Counted from the first letter of the stretch, positions 44,171 to 53,246 are shown. The stretch is 64,000 nucleotides of DNA from Bradyrhizobium sp. CCBAU 051011 (GCF_009930815.1 NZ_CP022222.1:7420501-7484500); one strand, 5' to 3'. Numbers and translations are program-made. The notes: generated by a model not told the origin, from the letters alone.

Positions 44171-45646
44171 CTACCACCAGCGCGGCGGCGTGAAGCGGCC
44201 GGCCGCCTGCTCGACGACTTCACCGAGCGAGAACAGCGTCTCTTCGTCGAACGGACGGCCGATCAGTTGCAGGCCGAGCGGCAGTCCCTGCGCGTCCTTG
44301 CCGGCGGGTACGGCGATGCCCGGCAGGCCCGCCATGTTCACGGTGACGGTGAAGATGTCGTTGAGATACATCTCGACCGGATCGGCGCCGCCCTTTTCGC
44401 CGACGCCGAACGCCGCCGACGGCGTCGCCGGCGTCAGGATCGCGTTGATGCCCTTGGCGAAGCAATCCTCAAAGTCCTTCTTGATCAGCGTGCGCACTTT
44501 TTGCGCGCGCAGATAATAGGCATCGTAATAGCCGGCTGAGAGCACATAGGTGCCGATCATGACGCGGCGACGCACTTCGTCGCCAAATCCTTCGGCGCGG
44601 GTGCTTTCGTACACCTCGCCAATGCTGCGGCCCGGCACGCGCAGGCCGTAACGGACGCCGTCGTAGCGCGCGAGGTTGGACGAGGCTTCCGCGGGCGCCA
44701 CGATGTAATAGGCCGGCAGCGCATATTTGGTGTGCGGCAGCGACACCTCGACCAGTTCGGCGCCGGCTGCCTTCAGCCACGCCGCACCTTCGGTCCAGAG
44801 CTTTTCGATTTCCGCCGGCATGCCGTCGAGGCGGTACTCCTTCGGGATGCCGATCTTCATGCCCTTCACCGACTTGCCGATCGCGGCCTCGTAGTCGGGT
44901 ACGCCGATGTCGACCGAGGTCGTGTCCTTGGGGTCATGGCCGGCCATCGAGCGCATCAGGATCGCCGCGTCGCGCGTGGTGCGTGCGATCGGCCCCGCCT
45001 GATCCAGCGAAGACGCGAACGCCACGATGCCCCAGCGCGAGCAGCGGCCATAGGTCGGCTTGACGCCGACGGTTGCGGTGAACGCAGCGGGCTGGCGGAT
45101 CGAGCCGCCGGTGTCGGTCGCGGTCGCGCCCATGCACAGCAGCGCCGCCACAGCGGACGCCGATCCGCCGGAGGAGCCGCCCGGCACCAGCGTGGTGTTG
45201 GAACCCTCGCGCCGCCACGGATTGACGACGGGGCCGAAGCACGAGGTCTCGTTCGACGAGCCCATCGCGAATTCGTCATTGTTGAGCTTGCCGAGCATGA
45301 CAGCACCGTCGCGCCAGAGCTGCGAGGTCACGGTCGATTCGTACGGCGGCACGAAATTGCCGAGGATCTTCGAGCACGCGGTGGTGCGCACGTCCTTGGT
45401 GGCGAACAGGTCCTTGATGCCGAGCGGAATGCCGGCCAGCGGCCCGCCCTCGCCCTTGGCGATCTTGGCATCGACCACACGTGCCATGGCACGCGCCTTA
45501 TCAGGCGTTTCCAGCACGAAGGCATTGAGCGAACGCGCCGCTTCGATGGCGGCGAGATGCGCATCCGTCAGTTCAAGCGAGGTGAAAGACTTGCTCGCGA
45601 GGCCCTCGCGGGCCTCGGCGATCGTCAGGGATGTCAGGTCGGTCAT
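44171..45646 (-). CDS. gatA: Aspartyl/glutamyl-tRNA amidotransferase subunit A
   Basis: 491 residues. The amidase signature is complete: [13 protein letters not shown] with catalytic Lys 78, [19 protein letters not shown] with Ser 158, and [13 protein letters not shown] with the nucleophile Ser 182. The Lys-Ser-Ser spacing matches GatA proteins. It hydrolyses glutamine and passes ammonia to GatB. The ATG overlaps the stop of the upstream small gene (ATGA). Confidence 0.97.
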   Translation of the reverse strand: MTDLTSLTIAEAREGLASKSFTSLELTDAHLAAIEAARSLNAFVLETPDKARAMARVVDAKIAKGEGGPLAGIPLGIKDLFATKDVRTTACSKILGNFVPPYESTVTSQLWRDGAVMLGKLNNDEFAMGSSNETSCFGPVVNPWRREGSNTTLVPGGSSGGSASAVAALLCMGATATDTGGSIRQPAAFTATVGVKPTYGRCSRWGIVAFASSLDQAGPIARTTRDAAILMRSMAGHDPKDTTSVDIGVPDYEAAIGKSVKGMKIGIPKEYRLDGMPAEIEKLWTEGAAWLKAAGAELVEVSLPHTKYALPAYYIVAPAEASSNLARYDGVRYGLRVPGRSIGEVYESTRAEGFGDEVRRRVMIGTYVLSAGYYDAYYLRAQKVRTLIKKDFEDCFAKGINAILTPATPSAAFGVGEKGGADPVEMYLNDIFTVTVNMAGLPGIAVPAGKDAQGLPLGLQLIGRPFDEETLFSLGEVVEQAAGRFTPPRWW

Positions 45647-45855
45647 TTATTGATCGGGCTGCAGAAGAACGGAGAAAGCGTCTTGTCGTTGGCGGGATCG
45701 TTGGACTTGGGCCGGGTCCTTTCATTGGCCTCGAGCTGATCGAGGACAGCGTCCATCGCCTTGTCGGGATCGGCGGCCTTGCCCTGCCGCTCCATCGCGT
45801 CGAGATAGTTCATGTAGGCCTGGTAGGCCTTTTCATCGTCGCAGAGCAGACACAT
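45643..45855 (-). CDS. Small CxxC protein between gatC and gatA
   Basis: 70 residues; GGAAGTCCG precedes the [23 protein letters not shown] has a CxxC pair at residues 2 and 5, a Tyr/Met-rich amphipathic helix and a charged middle ([18 protein letters not shown]); the C-terminus has another cysteine (FFCSPINK). Its stop overlaps the gatA start by ATGA, which argues for real translation. Metal binding by the cysteines is possible. It is not a known Gat subunit. Confidence 0.75.
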   Translation of the reverse strand: MCLLCDDEKAYQAYMNYLDAMERQGKAADPDKAMDAVLDQLEANERTRPKSNDPANDKTLSPFFCSPINK

Positions 45856-45879
45856 CGGACTTCCGATCTCTAGGTAGAG

Positions 45880-46167
45880 TTATTCAATGACCTTCGGCAC
45901 CAGGAAGAAATGATTTTGCGTCTCCGGCGCATTCCTGACGATATCGTCGGGAATTTCGCCGTCGTTGACCACGTCGGGCCGCTTCTTCATTTCCATCGGT
46001 GTCACCGAGGTCATCGGTTCGACGCCGTCGACGTTCACTTCCGAAAGCTGCTCCACGAAGGCCAGCATAGCGTTCAGTTCGCCCTGCAGATGGGGAACCT
46101 CGGCCTCGGTAACCGCAATTCGCGCCAGATGCGCGATGCGGCGAACGGTGGCGGCGTCAACAGACAT
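45880..46167 (-). CDS. gatC: Aspartyl/glutamyl-tRNA amidotransferase subunit C
   Basis: 95 residues from the ATG at 46167: [20 protein letters not shown], then [39 protein letters not shown] and a C-terminal [14 protein letters not shown]. All are standard GatC segments. It stabilises GatA. A 24-bp gap separates it from the CxxC-protein gene, so gatC leads a five-gene leftward operon. Confidence 0.96.
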   Translation of the reverse strand: MSVDAATVRRIAHLARIAVTEAEVPHLQGELNAMLAFVEQLSEVNVDGVEPMTSVTPMEMKKRPDVVNDGEIPDDIVRNAPETQNHFFLVPKVIE

Positions 46168-46437
46168 AATATAGGCCTCAAACGGGGAATTGGCATCCGC
46201 CGTATAGCAGAGGCCGCTTTTGCGCCGCAACCGCGGGAACAGGCGGCCGGGGCCTTCGGTGCCGAATACCACCCCTTTTTGGATCAAAGTCGCCCCGCCC
46301 CGACGCACAAGATTTTGAGCGCCACGCGCCCATTTCATACGCAAAAGCACCCTGACGAAACCATTTTACGTCCCTACGTAGTCATCCTGAAACAGTCGGG
46401 GAATGTAGTCACGGCCAGAAGATCGGGAGGCCGTGTC

Positions 46438-46548
46438 ATGTCGACCATCGAAAATGACGGCGCCGGATCGGAAAGCTGGGATCCTGCCCTCTGGTCCATC
46501 GGGACCGTGCTCGGCATCGCGATCGTCTACCTCGCCTGCTTAACCTGA
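46438..46548 (+). CDS. 36-residue single-helix membrane peptide
   Basis: MSTIENDGAGSESWDPALWS followed by a hydrophobic helix IGTVLGIAIVYLACLT that ends at the C-terminus. GGGAGG lies eight bases before the ATG at 46438, supporting translation. The next small gene starts 18 bp later, so the two are probably one transcript. Function unknown. A tail-anchored topology is suggested by the C-terminal helix. Confidence 0.6.
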   Translation: MSTIENDGAGSESWDPALWSIGTVLGIAIVYLACLT

Positions 46549-46566
46549 CCGACGGGAGGGAGAGGC

Positions 46567-46734
46567 ATGTCCCAACAGGCTAAAATCCTGCAGGAAAAGG
46601 CTGAAATGTTTGAGCGCCGCGCGGAAGGTGCGACCGATCCCATCTCGAAGCAGCACTACAAGGAGATGGCGGCGCATTACAGGTCGCTGGCCGCCGAGCA
46701 TCTCGACGTCAGGCGCGACGAACCGGCGCACTAG
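46567..46734 (+). CDS. 55-residue helical protein of unknown function
   Basis: Starts MSQQAKILQEKAEMFERRAE after GGGAGGGAGAGGC. Two helices, LQEKAEMFERRAEGA and SKQHYKEMAAHYRSLAAEH, are joined by a TDP turn. The pattern ER/KAERMA-(S/T)D-...-MA-x-(Y/H)YR-x-A is shared with the gene at 53344 (ADKAERMARSASD; NMARAYRAQAE) and more weakly with that at 5540. Probably cytoplasmic. No known family was recognised. Confidence 0.68.
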   Translation: MSQQAKILQEKAEMFERRAEGATDPISKQHYKEMAAHYRSLAAEHLDVRRDEPAH

Positions 46735-46968
46735 ACCGGAACGGCCAGGCATTCGGCGGCGGGAGGCTCGGCCGGATCGTGAGCCCGCGCGTTAGCGCGG
46801 TCATGCGCGACCCTGCTCACAGGCGTCAAAAGCCGACATCGCGCCCTGCTCCGTTCACGATTTGAGATTCATATCGTCTCCGGTATCGTGGACTTCCGAT
46901 ACCAAGGCTGACCGGCCAGTCGCTCGCCGGATGACAAACAAAAAGAACAAGAACACCGGGGGCGCAGC

Positions 46969-47760
46969 ATGGATTTCATCGAAGTCAATGGCGCCGCACT
47001 GCGTTGCGAGCTGAGCGGCGGCGGCGACCGCACGCTGGTGCTGGTCCACGAGATGGGCGGCTCGCTTGAAAGCTGGGACGACGTCGCACCAAAGTTTGCG
47101 AAGTCGCACCGGGTCCTGCGCTACGACACCCGCGGCGCCGGACTGTCGCAGAAGGTGCGCGGCGAACTCACCCTCGACACGATGGCCGCCGACATCGCAG
47201 CCCTGCTCGACCAATTCGGGATCACCGGCAAGGTCGCGCTAGCCGGCATCGCCGTGGGCGGTGCGATCGCCCTGCATTTCGCGGCCCGCTATCCGGAGCG
47301 CACCAATGCGGTTGCGGTCGGCAGCCCGGCCACCGGCATTGCGGCGGAACGTCGAGCGTCGGCACTGGAGCGCCTCGCGCGGATCGAAGCCGCCGGCATG
47401 ACCGTCGCGGTCGAGGATTCCATGCTCAACGGCTATACCCCGGAGCTTCGCGGCGACTTCGCCCGCTTCGAGCGCTTCCGGACCCGATGGCTCGGCAACG
47501 ACCCCTCGAGCTATGCGACGATCTGGCGAATGCTGGCGGCGGCCGACATGCAGGACGAACTCGCCCGGCTGAATTGTCCGGTGCTGGTGATCGGCGGCAG
47601 CCTGGATCGCGTGCGTCCGCCGGCGCTGGCGCAAAGCGTGGCCAAGGCCATTCCAGGCGCCCGCTACGCCGAGATCCCAACAGGCCACTACATGGCGGTG
47701 CAAACCCCGGATCTATTGTTCGATTGCATCGATGAGTTCCTGAAATCGGTCGGTGCCTGA
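46969..47760 (+). CDS. Alpha/beta-hydrolase fold protein with Ala in place of the nucleophile
   Basis: 263 residues with the fold of 3-oxoadipate enol-lactonase and similar enzymes: LVLVHEMGGSLESWDDVA (oxyanion loop region), RVLRYDTRGAGLS, and VLVIGGSLDRVRPP with Asp 213 and PTGHYMAVQ with His 240. The nucleophile elbow reads LAGIAVGGAIALHFAARYPE, that is G-I-A-V-G: the catalytic serine position (residue 95) is GCC, alanine. The enzyme is therefore either inactive as a serine hydrolase or uses another mechanism. It is followed by a metallo-hydrolase gene 30 bp away on the same strand. Confidence 0.85.
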   Translation: MDFIEVNGAALRCELSGGGDRTLVLVHEMGGSLESWDDVAPKFAKSHRVLRYDTRGAGLSQKVRGELTLDTMAADIAALLDQFGITGKVALAGIAVGGAIALHFAARYPERTNAVAVGSPATGIAAERRASALERLARIEAAGMTVAVEDSMLNGYTPELRGDFARFERFRTRWLGNDPSSYATIWRMLAAADMQDELARLNCPVLVIGGSLDRVRPPALAQSVAKAIPGARYAEIPTGHYMAVQTPDLLFDCIDEFLKSVGA

Positions 47761-47790
47761 CCATCCCCTCAAGCCCCGAGGTCTTCCCAC

Positions 47791-48669
47791 ATGAATGCGC
47801 AACCGGCCCAGCAGATTCCCGGCATCTATCATCGCAAGATCGGCGATATCGTCGTCACCGCCGTCAGCGACGGTTATCTCGACGGCACGCTCGATGTCAT
47901 GCGCAACGTCGACATTGAAAAGGCGCGTCAGATCCTTCACGACGCGTTTCGCCCGGCGCGGCGGACCAGCGTCAACACCTTCCTGATCCGGTCCAAGGGG
48001 CGTACCGCGATCATCGACACCGGATCGGGCAATTATCTGCAGCCCACGGCCGGCTTCGTTCAGCGCAACCTCGCCGCTGCCGGCATCGATCCGAAATCGA
48101 TCGACACGGTCTTGCTGACCCACATGCATCCGGATCATTCCGCCGGCCTGACCGACATGTCGAACGGGCAGCTTCTGTTTCCGAATGCGGAACTCGTGAT
48201 GCACGAGAACGAGCTGGCGCACTGGTTCGACGACGGCGCAATGGCAAAGGCCGATGAGCGATCGGCAAAACTGTTTTTTCAGGCCGGCCGCGAGCAGGTC
48301 TTGCCCTACAAGAGCAGGACGCGGTTGTTTGGGGATGGCGAAGTGTTTCCAGGCGTCACCGCGATCCCGAGCCACGGGCATACCCCGGGTCACACCGCCT
48401 ATCTGGTCGCTTCAGGCCAGGATCAGTTGATGATCTGGGGCGACACCGTGCACGTGCCGGAAGTGCAAACCGCCTTTCCCGAGGCCGGCATGGGGTTCGA
48501 CACCGATCTTGCGGCAGCGGCCGCCTCGCGAAAACGGATGTTCGACCGCGTCTCCGCCGATGGCGTTCTGATCGCAGGAATGCATCTGCATTTCCCGGCG
48601 TTCTCGCGGCTGGCGCGGCGCGGCAACGCTTATGCGCTTTACCCCGAAGCCTGGGTCCACACGCTCTGA
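47791..48669 (+). CDS. MBL-fold metallo-hydrolase
   Basis: 292 residues. The binuclear zinc motif HMHPDH starts at His 111 (LLTHMHPDHSAGL), with further ligands in IPSHGHTPGHTAYLV (H190s) and MIWGDTVHVPEV (Asp). The layout matches AHL-lactonase/alkylsulfatase-like MBL hydrolases, but the substrate cannot be assigned. There is no signal peptide. It forms a likely two-gene operon with the alpha/beta hydrolase upstream. A dual hydrolase pair could act on one lactone or ester pathway; this is inference. Confidence 0.88.
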   Translation: MNAQPAQQIPGIYHRKIGDIVVTAVSDGYLDGTLDVMRNVDIEKARQILHDAFRPARRTSVNTFLIRSKGRTAIIDTGSGNYLQPTAGFVQRNLAAAGIDPKSIDTVLLTHMHPDHSAGLTDMSNGQLLFPNAELVMHENELAHWFDDGAMAKADERSAKLFFQAGREQVLPYKSRTRLFGDGEVFPGVTAIPSHGHTPGHTAYLVASGQDQLMIWGDTVHVPEVQTAFPEAGMGFDTDLAAAAASRKRMFDRVSADGVLIAGMHLHFPAFSRLARRGNAYALYPEAWVHTL

Positions 48670-48690
48670 TGGCCTGAGGCCTGCACCGCG

Positions 48691-49767
48691 CTATCCGCCC
48701 AACGCAGCAAACCGCGCCAGCGCGGCGCCTGCCAGCGAGCGGGTCAATTCCGCCGCCGGCATCTCGCGGCCCATCCGCACCGCCTGGCCCGCCCAGAGAT
48801 TGGTGAAGTCGACCTTGCCGAGCTTTTCGGCCGCGGTCTTCAGCGGACCGAGCGCGGTGGCGGCATGCGGGAACGCCGGCGCATCGGGCGATATCGGGCC
48901 GACCTCGCGCATGACGCGGTTGGCGACGCCGCGCGCAGGCCGCCCGGTCATGACATTGGTGATGACGGTGGAATCGTCATGCGCTTGGGCCAGCGCGGTG
49001 CGCACAGGTCCGATCACCTTGGATTCAGGGCAGCGCAGATAGGCGCTGCCGATCTGCACGCCCGATGCGCCAAGCGCGAACGCCGCCGCAATGCCACGCC
49101 CGTCAGCGATGCCGCCGGCCGCGATCACAGGCACCTTCACCGCATCGACCACCTGCGGCACCAGCGCGAACGTGCCGGGTTGCTGGGCGATGTTGTCGGT
49201 CAGGAACATGCCGCGATGGCCGCCGGCTTCCGCGCCCTGTGCGATGATGACGTCGGCGCCGTGCTCCTCCAGCCAGATCGCTTCCTTCACAATGGTCGCC
49301 GACGACATCACGAGTGCGCCCGTCGCCTTGACCCGCTTGACCAGCGCGGCGTCCGGCAGGCCGAAATGGAAGCTGACCACTTCCGGCTTCAGTTCCTCCA
49401 CGACGGCGCACATCGCCTCATCGAACGGCGCACGGTTGGCGGCGTTGACGGGCGCGGCCGGATCGATGCCCAATTCCTTGTAGTAGGAGCCGAGCCTGGC
49501 CTTCCATCCGGCTTCGCGCGCGGGATCGGCATCGACCGGCGTGTGGCAGAAGAAGTTCATGTTGAGCGGCGTCGTGACGCGCTGGCGGATGATGTTGACC
49601 TGCTCGCGCGCCTTCTCCGCCGTGATCATCGCGCACGGCAGCGATCCCAGCGCGCCGCCCTGCGCCGCCGCGATCACCAGCTCGGCATCCATGGTGCCGG
49701 CCATCGGCGCCAGCACGATCGGAAATTCGGTCTTGAAGAGGTCGATGATCCGGCGATCTGGCCACAT
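48691..49767 (-). CDS. Nitronate monooxygenase/2-nitropropane dioxygenase-family flavoprotein
   Basis: 358 residues in a TIM-barrel layout: FKTEFPIVLAPMAGTMDAEL (FMN-binding opening), ADVIIAQGAEAGGHRGMF (the AGGH phosphate-binding motif) and PVIAAGGIADGRGIAAAFAL with GVQIGSAYL. These are conserved in NMO and related FMN enzymes such as FabK. It oxidises propionate-3-nitronate or a similar toxic nitro compound in known members. The substrate here is uncertain. A second family member lies 115 bp upstream, separated by a large palindromic repeat. Confidence 0.88.
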   Translation of the reverse strand: MWPDRRIIDLFKTEFPIVLAPMAGTMDAELVIAAAQGGALGSLPCAMITAEKAREQVNIIRQRVTTPLNMNFFCHTPVDADPAREAGWKARLGSYYKELGIDPAAPVNAANRAPFDEAMCAVVEELKPEVVSFHFGLPDAALVKRVKATGALVMSSATIVKEAIWLEEHGADVIIAQGAEAGGHRGMFLTDNIAQQPGTFALVPQVVDAVKVPVIAAGGIADGRGIAAAFALGASGVQIGSAYLRCPESKVIGPVRTALAQAHDDSTVITNVMTGRPARGVANRVMREVGPISPDAPAFPHAATALGPLKTAAEKLGKVDFTNLWAGQAVRMGREMPAAELTRSLAGAALARFAALGG

Positions 49768-49793
49768 GGTTGCTTTCCTTGCTCGTTGCTCAA

Positions 49794-49933
49794 GCCCTCT
49801 CCCCTTGTGGGAGAGGGTGGATCGAATGAGCGGAGCTCATTCGAGACGGGTGAGGGGTTTGTACCCGCGGAGACAGACCCCTCATCCGGCGCGGATGGCA
49901 TCCGCGCCACCTTCTCCCACAAGGGGAGAAGGG
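49794..49933. repeat. 140-bp palindromic repeat (CCCTCTCCCCTTGTGGGAGA family)
   Basis: Outer arms CCCTCTCCCCTTGTGGGAGA and TTCTCCCACAAGGGGAGAAG, with further inner arms TGAGGGGTTTG/AGACCCCTCA. It lies between the two NMO-type genes and extends 52 bp into the coding region of the upstream one, supplying its last 17 codons. Confidence 0.85.
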
Positions 49934-50913
49934 AAGGAAACACCGGCAACGGAATTGCGGCGACCGCTGAGTATCTGCTCGGCCTCGCCGACGATCCTGT
50001 CAACGATCTCGGCGGCCGGCGGGATATCGTGAATCAACCCGACCGCCTCGCCGGCGATGACGGCGGCGATGTCGAAATTGCCCGCGGCCCTTGCCGCCGC
50101 ATATTCGGCCGCGACTGTCTTGATGTTCTGCATCAGTTCGACCTCGCGTCCCATCCAGCGCCGCGCATGATCGTTGATCAGGCAGCGCCCGGTATACGGT
50201 GCCGGCCAGACATTGTTACGCGAGAGATCGAAGATGATGCCGCGGACGCTGTTGCCGTTCGATGCCGCGCAGATTCGTTGCTTGGCCTGTTCCGGCCCAT
50301 CACATTCCACGCTGGCGTAGAAGCGCGTGCCTAGCAGCACGCCGGAGGCGCCGAGCGTCAGCATCGCCGCCAGCCCCCGGCCATCGCCGATGCCGCCGGC
50401 GGCAGCGACCGGCACACGTCCGGCCGCGAGATCGACGATCGCGGGCACGATATCGAGGGTGGTGCGCGAGGCGCCGTGGCCTCCGGCTTCCGTGCCCTGT
50501 GCGATCAGAATGTCGGCGCCGGCATCGAGGGCTTGCCGCGCCATCGCTTCGTCCTGCACCTGGCAGATCAGGAGCGCGCCTGACGCCTTGATGCGCGGCG
50601 CGAAGGGCTTTGGGTCGCCGAACGACAGCATGATCGCGCGCGGACCGGCTTCGAGTGCGATGTCCAGCAGCTCCGGCTGTTTGGCGAGGCTCCAGGTGAT
50701 GAAGCCGATGCCGAAGGGATCAGAAGCGCCAGCGAGCTTGGCCGTCTCCTGCTCCAGCCACGCCCTGTCACCATAGCCGCCGCCGAGAATGCCGAAGCCG
50801 CCGGCGGCGCTGACCGCCGAGGTCAGGCGTGCTCCCGCAATGACGTCCATCGGCGCCGACAGGATCGGATGCTGGATGCCCAGACGAGCGGTCAATGGTG
50901 TCGATATCGGCAT
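49882..50913 (-). CDS. Second nitronate monooxygenase-family flavoprotein, C-terminus from a repeat
   Basis: 343 residues from the ATG at 50913 (CAGGGAGAGGAC upstream). IQHPILSAPMDVIAGARLTS, DILIAQGTEAGGHGASRTTL, VPVAAAGGIGDGRGLAAM and GVLLGTRFYASVE are the family's FMN motifs. Only about one residue in three looks identical to the neighbour, so the pair is an old duplication. The last 18 residues (SFPSPLVGEGGADAIRAG) are encoded inside the palindromic repeat and are unlikely to be ancestral. Divergent from a LysR gene that may control it. Confidence 0.88.
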   Translation of the reverse strand: MPISTPLTARLGIQHPILSAPMDVIAGARLTSAVSAAGGFGILGGGYGDRAWLEQETAKLAGASDPFGIGFITWSLAKQPELLDIALEAGPRAIMLSFGDPKPFAPRIKASGALLICQVQDEAMARQALDAGADILIAQGTEAGGHGASRTTLDIVPAIVDLAAGRVPVAAAGGIGDGRGLAAMLTLGASGVLLGTRFYASVECDGPEQAKQRICAASNGNSVRGIIFDLSRNNVWPAPYTGRCLINDHARRWMGREVELMQNIKTVAAEYAAARAAGNFDIAAVIAGEAVGLIHDIPPAAEIVDRIVGEAEQILSGRRNSVAGVSFPSPLVGEGGADAIRAG

Positions 50914-50957
50914 GTCCTCTCCCTGCAATCTGGACAGGGATATTAAGGCGAACTATC

Positions 50958-50984
50958 ATTCTCTGAAAATGAATACTAGAGAAT
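50958..50984. promoter_or_regulatory. Inverted repeat ATTCTC-N15-GAGAAT, candidate LysR operator
   Basis: Perfect 6-bp arms (50958-50963 and 50979-50984) in the 103-bp gap between the NMO gene and the lysR-type gene. The T-N11-A style dyad and its position 33 bp before the regulator fit autoregulation and control of the divergent gene. Confidence 0.5.
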
Positions 50985-51016
50985 GCTACGATCTCTAAAA
51001 TGAAACGGACATCGCC

Positions 51017-51898
51017 ATGGAATTGAGCGACCTCCTGACCTTTTCAACCGTCGCCCGGCTCGGCGGCATTACGCGCGCCGCCGACGAACTGAACACTGTG
51101 CAGTCCAACGTCACGCAGCGAGTGAAAGCGCTGGAGGCCGAGATCGGCACCGCGCTGTTCGAGCGGCACAGCCGCGGCATGACGCTGACCGGCGCCGGCC
51201 GCCGTCTGCTGCCCTATGCCGAGCGGATGGCGGCGCTGTCGCGCGAGGCGCTGCTCGCCGCGCGCGACGACGGCGAGCCGAAGGGACCGCTCTCGATTGG
51301 TTCAATGGAAACGACGGCCGCCGTCCGCCTGCCCTCCCTGCTCGCCGAATTCCACCGCCGCTTTCCGGCGGTGCAATTGAGCCTGCGCACATCGACGACG
51401 GCCGAACTCGTGGCCGGCGTGCTCAACGGCACGTTCGACGGCGCGTTCGTCGCCGGCCCCATCGAGCATGCCGAACTCGACGCGACGGTGGCCTTCCGCG
51501 AAGAGCTGGTGCTGGTCACCGCGCGGCGCTGGCAGAGCCTCGGCGCCTTGCGCGCGGGCACGCCCGGCTCGGGTCCGACCGCTTTGGTGTTTCGGACCGG
51601 CTGCACCTACCGCCAGCGGCTCGAACAGGTGTTTTCGGAATTCGGCTGGCCCTCTTCCGCGCGGTTCGAACTCGGCACGCTCGACGGCATGATCGGTTGC
51701 GTCGCCGCCGACATGGGCGTGACGCTGCTGCCGCGCGCCGTGGTCGGGCGGAATGACACCGTCAACGTCCACACGCTGGCCCCGGCGCAGGCACGCGTCG
51801 AGACACTCTTCATCACCCGTCGCGCGGCCCATCAGTACAGCGCCCTGCAGGGCTTTGCGTCCTGCCTCAACAGCAAGGGCGAAGTGATCGCTGCCTGA
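51017..51898 (+). CDS. LysR-family transcriptional regulator
   Basis: 293 residues. The N-terminal HTH is LLTFSTVARLGGITRAADEL to TQRVKALEAEIGTALFERHS, a standard LysR sequence. GPLSIGSMETTAAVRLPSLL begins the type 2 periplasmic-binding-like inducer domain. Divergent from two NMO-family genes across a 103-bp region with an inverted repeat, so these are the likely targets. Inducer unknown. Its 3' end overlaps the convergent small membrane gene. Confidence 0.93.
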   Translation: MELSDLLTFSTVARLGGITRAADELNTVQSNVTQRVKALEAEIGTALFERHSRGMTLTGAGRRLLPYAERMAALSREALLAARDDGEPKGPLSIGSMETTAAVRLPSLLAEFHRRFPAVQLSLRTSTTAELVAGVLNGTFDGAFVAGPIEHAELDATVAFREELVLVTARRWQSLGALRAGTPGSGPTALVFRTGCTYRQRLEQVFSEFGWPSSARFELGTLDGMIGCVAADMGVTLLPRAVVGRNDTVNVHTLAPAQARVETLFITRRAAHQYSALQGFASCLNSKGEVIAA

Positions 51899-52106
51899 CA
51901 TGCCAGCGCCGCAGCGCGACGCCGGTCCAGATCGCCTCGACCAGTCCAAACGGCCAGGCGCCCTGCAGAAATCCGTGGACCGAGCCCAGTGCGCAAGCGC
52001 CAGCGAACACCAGGATGAACCAGTGGCTGCGATCTTCCAGCGCGTAGGCCACCAACATCGCGGTTACCGCGAACAGGCCGAACAGGCTCAGCGCATCCAT
52101 CGTCAT
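51867..52106 (-). CDS. Small two-to-three-helix membrane protein
   Basis: About 79 residues from an ATG at 52106; 52100 and 52121 are alternative starts and no ribosome-binding site decides. MDALSLFGLFAVTAMLVAYA and HWFILVFAGACALGSVHGFL are hydrophobic helices, and a third, WPFGLVEAIWTGVALRRW, follows. The tail ends RSLRPCC. It overlaps the end of the convergent LysR gene by 32 bp. Function not recognised. Confidence 0.6.
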   Translation of the reverse strand: MTMDALSLFGLFAVTAMLVAYALEDRSHWFILVFAGACALGSVHGFLQGAWPFGLVEAIWTGVALRRWHVRQRSLRPCC

Positions 52107-52310
52107 CTTCGCATCCCGCATTCGTTCCGCCAAGCGAAACGCCCACGCCATATTTTTGCAACAAAACAATTTGCGCAGCGCGCCTTCCTCGTTGCGACGT
52201 CGATCGCAACACGCGCGTTGCCTACAAAAAATTCTGGCCGCCCCGCCCTGCTACGTTAGTATGAGGCGCTAACTATCAAAAACCATAACGTCAATCTGGG
52301 AGGGACTGCG

Positions 52311-53246
52311 ATGCGCATTGCGTTCGTATTGAGCTGTTCTGTTGCCTTGTTGGGTGCGGTCGGAACAGCAAGCGCTCAAGACTGGACGAAATCGAAATGG
52401 GGGCCGGACGACGAGATCGGCGCCGCCAACTACATGAAGCCTGAACTCGTCGTGAAAGCCGCTGGTCTGGTCAAGACCGGCAAGACCTACGCGCTCGGTA
52501 TTCCCGTCGACTCCAAGACCCCCGCCTACCCGCCGCGGGCCTTCAAGGTCACGATCGTGCAGCCCGGCCAAGCCGGCATCCCGGGCCTAGGGCCGACCAA
52601 GACCACCTATAATGATGACATTATCGAGGGGTGGGTCGGCGTCGGCAGCCAGCTCGACGGCCTCGGCCATATCGGCGTCGAGCATATCTATTACAACGGC
52701 AACAAGCTGCTCGATTTCGCCGATCCTACCGGGCTGAAGAAGCTCGGCGTCGAGAAGGTCCCGCCGATGGTGACGCGAGGCGTGCTGCTCGACATGGCTG
52801 CCCATTACGGCACCGACGTGGTCAAGGAAGGCACCGCCTTCAACACCAAGGAGATTGAGGAAGTCGCGAAGAAGCAGGGCGTCGAAATCCGCCAGGGCGA
52901 CGTCGTGATCTTCCATACCGGGTGGCTCAGCCTGATCGGCAAGGACGACAAGCGCTATAGCGCCGGCGAACCCGGCCTCGGCGTCGAAGGCGCCAAGTAT
53001 CTCGCCGGCAAGGGCGTCGTCGCGGTGGGCGCCGATACCTGGGGCCTCGAAGCGGTGCCATTCGAGACCAAGAACGTGTTCGAGGTGCACCAGGTCCTGT
53101 TGCCGATGAACGGCACCTACATTCTCGAAAATCTCGACACGGCAGAACTCGCCAAGGACAAGGCCTATGAGTTCCTGTTCGTGCTCGGCCAGCCGCGCTT
53201 CAAGGGCGCCGTACAGAGCATGATCAACCCGGTCGCGATCCGGTAG
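52311..53246 (+). CDS. Exported cyclase-family protein (kynurenine formamidase-like fold)
   Basis: 311 residues with GGGAGGGACTGCG before the ATG. A signal peptide ends at about residue 22 (LLGAVGTASAQ). WGPDDEIGAANYMKPELV, WVGVGSQLDGLGHIGVEHIY (the metal-binding loop, variant of HxGTHxDxPxH) and GAKYLAGKGVVAVGADTWGL match the putative-cyclase family PF04199. The canonical first His and Thr are S-Q here. Substrates of exported members are unknown. An isolated gene followed by a small helical protein gene. Confidence 0.85.
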   Translation: MRIAFVLSCSVALLGAVGTASAQDWTKSKWGPDDEIGAANYMKPELVVKAAGLVKTGKTYALGIPVDSKTPAYPPRAFKVTIVQPGQAGIPGLGPTKTTYNDDIIEGWVGVGSQLDGLGHIGVEHIYYNGNKLLDFADPTGLKKLGVEKVPPMVTRGVLLDMAAHYGTDVVKEGTAFNTKEIEEVAKKQGVEIRQGDVVIFHTGWLSLIGKDDKRYSAGEPGLGVEGAKYLAGKGVVAVGADTWGLEAVPFETKNVFEVHQVLLPMNGTYILENLDTAELAKDKAYEFLFVLGQPRFKGAVQSMINPVAIR

